Shown here: piece by piece, positions 37,601 to 49,600 of the stretch
How positions within the stretch are numbered: the stretch's first letter is position 1
How the letters are laid out: each line of letters opens with the position of its first letter
Assembly: GCF_964355755.1 (NCBI RefSeq)
Contig: NC_092670.1
Span: forward strand, 40,971,795 to 41,031,794
Length of the DNA stretch: 60,000 nt
Direction of reading: 5' to 3'
Origin: Antedon mediterranea
Taxonomy: Eukaryota; Echinodermata; Crinoidea; Comatulida; Antedonidae
The notes under the pieces: model-generated
The model's database searches: none
Told to the model about the DNA's origin: nothing
Seen by the model: the letters and a program-made list of their open reading frames with translations, nothing else
Translations under genes and position numbers: made by a program

Positions 37601-40600
37601 ATGGGTATCCTTTATGGCAGTATTGTCTCATCTACTTGGAGATGACATGAAGTTATGGTAAAGAAAAAGAAGGATTACATTTTGATATGTAATTGTGATG
37701 TAAGACCACTTCACATGGTAGTAGGCCTATTGATATGTAATTGTGATGTAAGACCACTTCACATGGTAGTAGGCCTATTGATATGTAATTGTGATGTAAG
37801 ACCACTTCACATGGTAGTAGGCCTATTGATATGTAATTGTGATGTAAGACCACTTCACATGGTAGTAGGCCTATTGATATGTAATTGTGATGTAAGACCA
37901 CTTCACATGGTAGTAGGCCTATTGATATGTAATTGTGATGTAAGACCACTTCACATGGTAGTAGGCCTATTGATATGTAATTGTGATGTAAGACCACTTC
38001 ACATGGTAGTAGGCCTATTGATATGTAATTGTGATGTAAGACCACTTCACATGGTAGTAGGCCTATTGATATGTAATTGTGATGTAAGACCACTTCACAT
38101 GGTAGTAGGCCTATTGATATGTAATTGTGATGTAAGACCACTTCACATGGTAGTAGGCCTATTGATATGTAATTGTGATGTAAGACCACTTCACATGGTA
38201 GTAGGCCTATTGATATGTAATTGTGATGTAAGACCACTTCACATGGTAGTAGGCCTATTGATATGTAATTGTGATGTAAGACCACTTCACATGGTAGTAG
38301 GCCTATTGATATGTAATTGTGATGTAAGACCACTTCACATGGTAGTAGGCCTATTGATATGTAATTGTGATGTAAGACCACTTCACATGGTAGTAGGCCT
38401 ATTGATATGTAATTGTGATGTAAGACCACTTCACATGGTAGTAGGCCTATTCAATTTGAAAAGTTTGATTTCTTTATTGCTTTTATTTCAAAAACACAAA
38501 TTACCGTTGGTTGTTTGAACAAGCACAACAGCTCCTAATGGATTGTCCTCTGATGCTGGAATAGGTTGAGTACATATCACACACTCAATTTGTTCCTCTA
38601 ATGACGATACTGGATCAGTTTCCATAGAAACAGATTCAATTTGCTTTGCACTTTCAACTGAAAAGAAACAAATAATACTAAAATGCTGCGGCCTATTAAA
38701 TTTTCGACTTAAAAACAATTAAATAACTTGTTCACATTTTAATAGTAACCTGAAATTTGAGGATTTTCTTCCAAAAACTGCTTTTGTTGTGATGCAAATT
38801 TTGCTAACAAATGTTGTTGTCTTTCTAGTGCTTTCCTTTTTCTGAAAATACAAAAGTTAAATTTTTTTGTAAAAATTTAAAAATGTACTGTACTACTGAT
38901 TAATAATACTTTTGGATCTAGTCAATATTTATAGTCATAACATTTTTTCACAAAAATATTGATATCACAAAAATTTATGTGGTTTAAAAGTTATTCTTTA
39001 TTTATAAAACTTATTCATTATCTGCAAACTTTTAGATGCATTTGTAAAGCTCTGTCTACACTATCAAACTAGTTTGACAAAAAAAGTGTGAGGTGCCCAA
39101 ATATGGTAGTGATATGACATCATCATACGTTTTTTGTCACATAAAGTTTGATAATGTAAACAGAGCATAGAAACAGCAGTATGAGATACCTTTCACTGAC
39201 GGCATCAACATTATCTTCTTCCTGTCTTTTCTTTGGATGAACCTGCAATCTATCTGCACATTCCTTGCTCAGTTCTGCCAATCTGTCTAACAGCTTGCCA
39301 ATATAATACGGTCCAGACCCGGCCTTTGGGTCGCAACCAGAATCGGCCTTTGGGTCAGTGCTTCCTGTCGCCTGTCGCTTATAAACTTTATCATTTGATA
39401 ATTTAGAGTACAGTTTCACAAGCAAACTTAACATACTTTCATTGATGTCCACAGAGGTACATTTGGCAGTGTCTGTAGCGCTTGGTATTGGGGCCTTCTC
39501 TTCTTCATCATAAGCAGTAGCCTGTGGTGGAATTTCAATTACACCAGTCATCTCAATGATGTCCATGGCATTTTGAATGGCATCAAAGAACTCCTCCTCC
39601 TCTTCGTCATCTTCTTCATCATCAATATCATCATTATCTGCCATTTCCATGTGGATGTCGTCTAAATCTGGTCCGAGGTTCCCGGCAAAGGCTGCCTGTA
39701 CTGGTGGTTCTACTGGGAATGTGGAGTTTTCCGCATGGAGATCCTTTAGCAACGCCCTCTACATTTGAGATGTACAAACAATGAAATGATTTTGGACTAT
39801 GATTTTGGTTTTTTATTCTTTTCAAATCCATTTTTTAAACATTTATTTGTTGTTTTTGTTTTATTTTTCATATGTTTACTTTCTGTGAGGTGAAAGTCAA
39901 TAAATTAATTGACATAAATTTACAATAAAATATTTTCAATGAGATACAATTGAGATTGTGAGCTAAAGTAGTATACGTATGAAACGCCATATGTGCCAAA
40001 ATATTTCACTTACAAATGGATTGCTGGAATCAGTTTTTTCTTTCCTTGTCAGTTCAATGGTCTTAATAGTATATGAGATGTTCTTTAGCATGTTGTTATA
40101 TGGAAACCAATCAGAAAGCTCCATATCATTACAGGTGTCACCAACCTCCACCTGTATGACAAAAAATACCAACTTTTGTCAAAGAAACTTGTTCTCAAGT
40201 ATTCAACTCAGAACTTGACTAAGTTGTTTATAAACTTTTAAGTGTGGTATTAAGAAGCATATTGAGTACTTACTTGAGTAATATCATTTGGTTGACATTG
40301 TAAAGCTAATGATATAAGAGCAATACACTGATACATCACTGGCTCACTTACATCTTTCTCATTCACAGCCTACAAATGAACAAGTAAACAAACATTTTAA
40401 CACACAAATTAAGGTCTTACCTAAAATATCAATCTCTTTAGAAACATCAAACTTATCTTTTGTTTATCTGGGAAATATTGGAAATATTTATTTATATTTG
40501 CTCTTTTTACTGATTTATTATCTTCAAAATATTGTAACAAAGCATAGTAGTAATAAAATACCTTGTGAAGTACAAGAAATAAAGCAGCATGTAATGTCCT

Positions 40601-43600
40601 GGAATGGAGTAGTTGTTGAACTGGTTTAAATTCTTGGTTGATGTCTTTCAGTGGTTGGTACGCTGGCCACAGCACATCACTACCTATGTGTTTACCACTC
40701 TGCTTCATTCTTTGGAAATAAACATCATTAGGTATCATTGATGTGGCCATATATGGATGATGATGATGTCATATCAAAACCATATTTGGGCACAATTATT
40801 TTTTTGTAAAACTAGTTTGATAGTGTAGACAGCATAGTACAATATCCTTTGTAAATAAACATCATACTATTTGAGATTTGTAGAAATCCATGTGGATGAT
40901 TTTGATAATTATGATAATGATGCTGCTCTATGTGAATGATAATAGTTTCATTCCATTTATTTCTTTGACATACCACTGGTGACGCAATGCAATGACGCAA
41001 GTTATTTGACAAATCACAAACAATGGATTATTCGAACAGTGGCTGGTCATTGGTCAACTCGCTTGCGTTGACAGTACGTCCTTGCGTTGCGCCTCTAGTT
41101 GGAATCCCGCTTATGCAACAATGAAGTGATATGTGCCACAAGGACAAGCCATGTTGATGCAACAATGAAGTGATATGTGCCACAAGGACAAGCCATGTTG
41201 ATGCAACAATGAAGTGATATGTGCCACAAGGACAAGTCATGTTGATGCAACAATGAAGTGATATGTGCCACAAGGACAAGCCATGTTGACGCAACAATGA
41301 AGTGATATGTGCCACAAGGACAAGCCATGTTGATGCAACAATGAAGTGATATGTGCCACAAGGACAAGCCATGTTGATGCAACAATGAAGTGATATGTGC
41401 CACAAGGACAAGCCATGTTGATGCAACAATGAAGTGATATGTGCCACAAGGACAAGCCATGTTGATGCAACAATGAAGTGATATGTGCCACAAGGACAAG
41501 CCATGTTGATGCAACAATTAAGTGATATGTGCCACAAGGACAAGCCATGTTGATGCAACAATGAAGTGATATGTGCCACAAGGACAAGCCATGTTGATGC
41601 AACAATGAAGTGATATGTGCCACAAGGACAAGCCATGTTGATGCAACAATGAAGTGATATGTGCCACAAGGACAAGCCATGTTGATGCAACAATGAAGTG
41701 ATATGTGCCACAAGGACAAGCCATGTTGATGCAACAATGAAGTGATATGTGCCACAAGGACAAGCCATGTTGATGCAACAATGAAGTGATATGTGCCACA
41801 AGGACAAGCCATGTTGATGCAACAATGAAGTGATATGTGCCACAAGGACAAGCCATGTTGATGCAACAATGAAGTGATATGTGCCACAAGGACAAGTCAT
41901 GTTGATGCAACAATGAAGTGATATGTGCCACAAGGACAAGCCATGTTGATGCAACAATGAAGTGATATGTGCCACAAGGACAAGCCATGTTGATGCAACA
42001 ATTAAGTGATATGTGCCACAAGGACAAGCCATGTTGATGCAACAATGAAGTGATATGTGCCACAAGGACAAGCCATGTTGATGCAACAATTAAGTGATAT
42101 GTGCCACAAGGACAAGCCATGTTGATGCAACAATTAAGTGATATGTGTATTTTAATTTTTTTTTTCCAGCTTACATTGCGGTGTAGTTATCCAGCGCTGC
42201 TTGGTAGTCCTTTCTTTGCATTGACCTCATCTGCACCATAATTGGGTCAAACTCTGACATCCAAAGCTCTGGTTTAAGTACGTATTGCCCCTGTCTAAAA
42301 TTGCCACCAGATAACTGTGTAGGGTCTTTAAAATCAGCTACCTAAGATACAAGTTTAAAATATAAACAAGTGAGAAACTTTGTGAATGTGACGCACGAAA
42401 TATTGCAGTCTGGGTAATAGCACTCCTAAGACAACCTTTGAAAGTAGTGGATTAATGGAAACACATCTATGGATGCTAATTGGTGAAATATTGTGAATGT
42501 AAATAAAATTTATTGATTTTGTGATGGAGAACTTGTACACACTTTATTAATTGCCAAAAACATACCTCTTTTAAGATGTCTTCGAACATATCTGAAATAC
42601 TGAGCACTTCACTTCTCTCAGGAATGTAAAGAAATTTAAGGACTGTGGTGAACAACTTTATGATTTATTCTGTGAACTGTACACATTTCAGTAACAAATA
42701 AATAAATAATAAATAAATTACAGCTATTTCTTTCTTTGATGATTGACTTCCATTTGACATTTTACTCACTAATTTCTACTAACACACCTGTAACAGTAAA
42801 CAGTAAGTCTAACCCTGAATGCAGGTGTAGATGGTACTTCATTGGACTGTACTAACACACCTGTAACAGTAAACAGTAAGTGTAACCCTGAATGCAGGTG
42901 TAGATGGTACTTCATTTGACTGTACTAACACACCTGTAACATTAAACAGTAAGTCTAACCCTGAATGCAGGTGTAGATGGTACTTCATTGGACTGTACTA
43001 ACACACCTGTAACAGTAAACAGTAAGTGTAACCCTGAATGCAGGTGTAGATGGTACTTCATTTGACTGTACTAACACACCTGTAACAGTAAACAGTAAGT
43101 CTAACCCTGAATGCAGGTGTAGATGGTACTTCATTTGACTGTACTAACACACCTGTAACAGTAAACAGTAAGTCTAACCCTGAATGCAGGTGTAGATGGT
43201 ACTTCATTTGACTGTACTAACACACCTGTAACAGTAAACAGTAAGTCTAACCCTGAATGCAGGTGTAGATGGTACTTCATTTGACTGTACTAACACACCT
43301 GTAACCTTAAACAGTAAGTCTAACCCTGAATGCAGGTGTAGATGGTACTTCATTTGACTGTACTAACACACCTGTAACAGTAAACAGTAAGTCTAACCCT
43401 GAATGCAGGTGTAGATGGTACTTCATTGGACTGTACTAACACACCTGTAACAGTAAACAGTAAGTCTAACCCTGAATGCAGGTGTAGATGGTACTTCATT
43501 TGACTGTACTAACACACCTGTAACAGTAAACAGTAAGTGTAACCCTGAATGCAGGTGTAGATGGTACTTCATTTGACTGTACTAACACACCTGTAACAGT

Positions 43601-46600
43601 AAACAGTAAGTCTAACCCTGAATGCAGGTGTAGATGGTACTTCATTGGACTGTACTAACACACCTGTAACAGTAAACAGTAAGTCTAACCCTGAATGCAG
43701 GTGTAGATGGTCTTCATTTGACTGTACTAACACACCTGTAACAGTAAACAGTAAGTCTAACCCTGAATGCAGGTGTAGATGGTACTTCATTTGACTGTAC
43801 TAACACACCTGTAACAGTAAACAGTAAGTCAAACCCTGAATGCAGGTGTAGATGGTACTTCATTTGACTGTACTAACACACCTGTAACAGTAAACAGTAA
43901 GTGTAACCCTGAATGCAGGTGTAGATGGTACTTCATTTGACTGTACTAACACACCTGTAACAGTAAACAGTAAGTCTAACCCTGAATGCAGGTGTAGATG
44001 GTACTTCATTTGACTGTACTAACACACCTGTAACAGTAAACAGTAAGTCTAACCCTGAATGCAGGTGTAGATGGTACTTCATTTGACTGTACTAACACAC
44101 CTGTAACAGTAAACAGTAAGTCTAACCCTGAATGCAGGTGTAGATGGTACTTCATTTGACTGTACTAACACACCTGTAACAGTAAACAGTAAGTCTAACC
44201 CTGAATGCAGGTGTAGATGGTACTTCATTTGACTGTACTAACACACCTGTAACAGTAAACAGTAAGTCTAACCCTGAATGCAGGTGTAGATGGTACTTCA
44301 TTTGACTGTACTAACACACCTGTAACAGTAAACAGTAAGTGTAACCCTGAATGCAGGTGTAGATGGTACTTCATTTGACTGTACTAACACACCTGTAACA
44401 GTAAACAGTAAGTGTAACCCTGAATGCAGGTGTAGATGGTACTTCATTTGATTGTACTAATATTTCTTACAATTAAACTAATTATACTTTAGCAATGACA
44501 ACAACCACAATTTTAAAGGATATTTGATCAAGTAGTTGACTGTGTGTTTTTTCTTTCATACACAGCATTGCGATAACCTCACTTTTTAGCAATTCATAAT
44601 TTGACATACCTAGAATTAAATAACAAAATTAATTTGCATATTTAAATGATCTTTCTTTCGAAGAGTCTTGTTGTTATGACTTATATTGCTATGAGTAATT
44701 AATTATATTTTTTATAATTGATTTCCATTAAAACAAAATTAATTATGTATTTTATAGTATATTTAATACATCAGGTAGCTGAATAATTTGGGCTACAGAT
44801 AATATTTTTGTTATTGTAATCATCAAATAAATAATCAAAACAAAATAATATCCAGCCTGTGGCTTGCATATTCCATATATTTCACATTGTACGTTATTGT
44901 AATCATCAAATAAATAATCAAATCATGATTCATCCACATTTAAAATTTGTAAAAATTAAATTTGACATTTTAACCATAAACCCCAATTTTATCCACTAAC
45001 CTGAGATGATCGAAACAAATGAATTTTAACAAACCTATACTACTAACCTAAGTGTACTCTTGTATTGATCACGGCAAGTAACAAATATAGAGCGCCCTCT
45101 AGCATCACCATCTCCTGTCCTTCCTTCTTTAGGAATGTGTTAGTGTGTCTGGGATTCAGTGACAAATAGTCTAATACATGGTACCTATGAGTTTAATAAC
45201 AAACAACATAACATATTTGTATCAGTCTTATAATTATACATTCAGTCACAAGATCAGAATTAGCAGTCACATGGATATATTCATACCTTTCTAGTATTGT
45301 AGTGATTACAACATCAGATTTTAATTTACAAGTGCATAACTGAAAAAAAGAGTACAAATATTTATAATTAGAAAAGTAACAACAAAATATCAAATTAAAA
45401 GTTTCTACACCCTGGCTTTTTTTATTTAAAATACATCTGAAAAATGTACACCTTTTACCGGGTAAGTGATGCGGAATGTATTCAGCATCAACAACATTTT
45501 ATCTGGAAACAACAGCAACAGATTTTAGCTTGTCAGAGTAAAGGGTTATCAGTAGATCTTTACTCTTTTTGAATAGTGTACCAAGTTCTTTAACCAATGT
45601 ATATATATATATATAGAACCAACAACTTTAAGTCTCATCAGAAGGACTTACCTGAAGCAAGAAGATATCAAGGTCCAACATTGAAGAGCAGAAATGGCAC
45701 TGGCTGTAAGTCATGGCTTGGGCTTTAATCTGAAGACCGTTCCTTATCCACATTCCAGCAAAGATTTCATACAAACATACCTAGAAACATAGAATGAAAG
45801 ATTGCAATACAGTATACACACTCAACTACTAAAACTTAAGATTCAATCACTAAAGCTCTGCCTACACTATCAAAAAAAGTGTGATGTACCTAAATATGGT
45901 AGTGATATGCTTAAATATGGCAGTGATATGACATCATCATATGGGCATTTCACATTGTTTTGTTTGATAGTGTAGACAGAGCTTTAGTTACAGTATCTTA
46001 CCTGTATTTGTAATGGAAACATCATCAATTGCAACATATAGCCATCTGTATTTGGTAACAATGGCTGTAGAACTTGGGATTGCTTATTTACTGCCTATTA
46101 GATAAAATGAATATATAATTAGAAAAGCTTGTAAGGTTAGTAAAATCATTGAAAACCCAGCAAACCCACTAACAAACATTTATGTTTATGTCATGCAATA
46201 CATTGTTTATTGACACAATTACAATAGGCACCAAAATAAGTGGGTGCTTGTCAGTTAGGATACCATTTACCTATTACCACACAGATCAGACCAGAACAAA
46301 GACATAAACAAATTTAAATAGAATATATACATAATAATATACTTTCTGGTATAACTGTCAGTTGACAAAAACCAATGGGGAGGCTGAGAAAGTATGCACC
46401 AAAATACATTAAAACATACCCATGTTAAGGGACAAACCAACAACCAATGGGGAGGCTGAGAAAGTATGCACCAAAATACATTAAAACTTACCCATGTTAA
46501 GGGACAAACCAACAACCAATGGGGAGGCTGAGAAAGTATGCACCAAAATACATTAAAACTTACCCTTGTTAAGGGACAAACCAACAACCAATGGGGAGGC

Positions 46601-49600
46601 TGAGAAAGTATGCACCAAAATACATTAAAACTTACCCATGTTAAGGGACAAACCAACAACCAATGGGGAGGCTGAGAAAATATGCACCAAAATACATTAA
46701 AACATACCCATGTTAAGGGACAAACCAACAACCAATGGGGAGGCTGAGAAAGTATGCACCAAAATACATTAAAACTTACCCATGTTAAGGGACAAACCAA
46801 CAACCAATGGGGAGGCTGAGAAAGTATGCACCAAGATACATTAAAACATACCCATGTTAAGGGACAAACCAACAACCAATGGGGAGGCTGAGAAAGTATG
46901 CACCAAAATACATTAAAACTTACCCATGTTAAGGGACAAACCAACAACCAATGGGGAGGCTGAGAAAGTATGCACCAAAATACATTAAAACATACCCATG
47001 TTAAGGGACAAACCAACAACCAATGGGGAGGCTGAGAAAGTATGCACCAAAATACATTAAAACATACCCATGTTAAGGGACAAACCAACAACCAATGGGG
47101 AGGCTGAGAAAGTATGCACCAAAATACATTAAAACATACCCATGTTAAGGGACACCTTTGGGAACCAACAAAATGTCACCTTAATAATAAGCGTGTCTCC
47201 TGAATAGGGGTTGGCCATTATAGTGTTAAAACATATTACATTTTTATGTTTCACAGTGTCCCCTTAATAGGGGGGTACTTGGAATAGGAGTGACCCCAGA
47301 AAACAGATGCTCTACTGTATGTAGAAAAGAATGTAGTTGTGTCAACTTACAAAACTAATGAATAGTGCCAGGTTCCTCAAAAGAGGAAGATCAAAAGAAA
47401 ACTTACAAAACTAATGAATAGTGCCAGGTGCCTCAAAAGAGGAAGATGAAAAGAAAATTGCATTGGAGAGGGGGCACTATTCAAGTTAAGAGCATCAAAC
47501 CAGTCCTGGATTTCTTCCGCACACACTGATATCATCATCTTGGAGAATTCTATCGTCTCGGATGTTTTGCAGTGACTGACAAGTTGCCACATGGGGGCAG
47601 CACAAGCTTCAACTTCGGCCGTGAATGCTGCGTAGTAATGAGGAGAAAACTCTAAATGCTGTTCATGTTCTCTTTCATTAAGGTTAATTCCTAAAAAATA
47701 AAATCCATTTAGAAGTTAATGGTTGCAGTTTAATTTTAATAAATTTATTATTATAAAGTTAGAATTAGATTTCTCTCTTTTCTACCTATTTTCAAGGATA
47801 ACCATAGGCGAATTCATTCACTATCCTTCTTAAGGTCCACAAGACAAACAATTTTCTACATAAACAAAAGACTAAAGCGCTGTCTACACTATCAAACTTA
47901 ATGTGACATAAAAATGTGATGTGCCCATATGGATATGATGATGTCATATCACTACCATAATTTGGGCATATCACTACCATATTTGGACACATCAGATTTC
48001 TTTTGTCAAACTAGTTTGATAGAGTAGACAGAGCTTTAAAGAAATCTTTGGAAGTGGAGTTGTTTTTTGTCACATTATGACATCTGACTGGATTCGAACC
48101 CAAATAAACCATAGCAAACTCGGGTAACTTGTATCATACCAGTGAAAGTAAGTAGTAATGATGTCCACATTCTAATGAGATCAGGACTTGCAAAGAACAC
48201 ATCTACACATGGCTTATGTGACATCAGGTTGGTCAGGTCACTGATGATTGGCCAATAAGAATGGTTTCTGATCACCTGATTTGAACAGGAGACAACTTGG
48301 TGAAAGTTCACATTTGTGCCATATTCATCTGTGATAAAAGAAAACCAAACCAAAAGATATAACTGTATAATTTTCTCTTCAACTAGGTGTTGATAAATGG
48401 CTCCTCATTTGGGAGTTACTTGTAATGTAAAGTATTTCAATGAAGGAAGTTACTGGAGAAAATTTGATAATATATTGTTCTTGTGAAGAAAAAAAATTCT
48501 TAAATTGTTTTTATTGAAATATGCAATATTAATGTCACATAATAATTATTCAAATCAAATTATGAATTATTTTTTGTTATAAATGAACTTGATTAAAACT
48601 ACAAAATAAAATATTAAAAGTCTATTCATTTTTCATGTTTTTGGGGGGACAATAAATCTTTAATAATAGTAGTACACACCTTTAATTTTGCAGTCTGTCA
48701 GTGAGCTGCGTACCATCTCCTGAATTGACAGAATCATTATATGGAACAGTTGAAGATTTTTGACAACGTGAGTAGCTAGGACTTCATTACTTAAGACCTG
48801 AACACTTATGTGGACCACACGATCTGGAATCACTTCTGGAGAACGTACTAAGGACATGCAGATGCGAGAGTAATGCATCACAAATGCATCTGTGAAGGGT
48901 TTCTGAAATATAGATTTTTAGTTATATATTGCCTGTTTAATTTTCCCTGTTCTATGTAAGGAAACACCTATATTAAGGGAACACTAGACTGTAAAATGAA
49001 TTAGGGGCAATATAATTATGTTTTAATGCTACAGCTAACCTCTATTAAGAGGACCCTTTTTGGGTGCCAAATGTGTCCCCTAATAGGGTTCTACTGTATT
49101 TGTATATTATAACTACTTACTTTATATTCCATATCTGTAAGAAGGCTGAGAAGAAATGTGATGATTTTCTCAGGGAACTCATACTTGACCATCCAAAACA
49201 TAATCTCTTGAAGAAAACTAGTGTGAACTAATATTTGTGACAATCCCGGGCAATCTAAATTGATGAAAAAAAATGAAATATAAAATTCATGAGTCAAAGT
49301 TTGACTGACGTTTTGTACGTTACTTAGTTTCAGAGATTCTCTCCCCTTTAAAATTAAATGCAATAATATATTTTATTCTCATTTTTAAACAAAGTTAAAA
49401 TTATATCTCAAAGACAAGCAATAATATAAGCAATATTTGGTACCAATGTCCTTTTATATGAACTTTAAAATTTTATTTTTTAATGAATTTTAATATTTTT
49501 CCAATTTATTGTACCATGGGAATTTTAACATTTTTAAATCTGTTTGAGAATTTTAACTTTTATTAATCCTCTTATATCTTTGTGTTTGAATGTCGTCTGT

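Noticed and set aside
37653-38518. Long open frames on both strands across 37.7-38.5 kb
   Set aside because: They consist only of a 48-bp tandem unit whose length is a multiple of 3; both strands are open for that reason and neither has splice or domain support.
41028-42120. Cys/His-rich repeat proteins on the minus strand
   Set aside because: All three frames of the 44-bp minisatellite are open and encode the same peptide in rotation; the region is a UBR3 intron.
46267-47091. 274-codon Trp/Cys-rich minus-strand frame
   Set aside because: Product of a 72-bp minisatellite between UBR3 exons 8 and 9.
32405-47155. CRISPR-like arrays
   Set aside because: The direct repeats are contiguous with no unique spacers, and the genome is eukaryotic; these are minisatellites.
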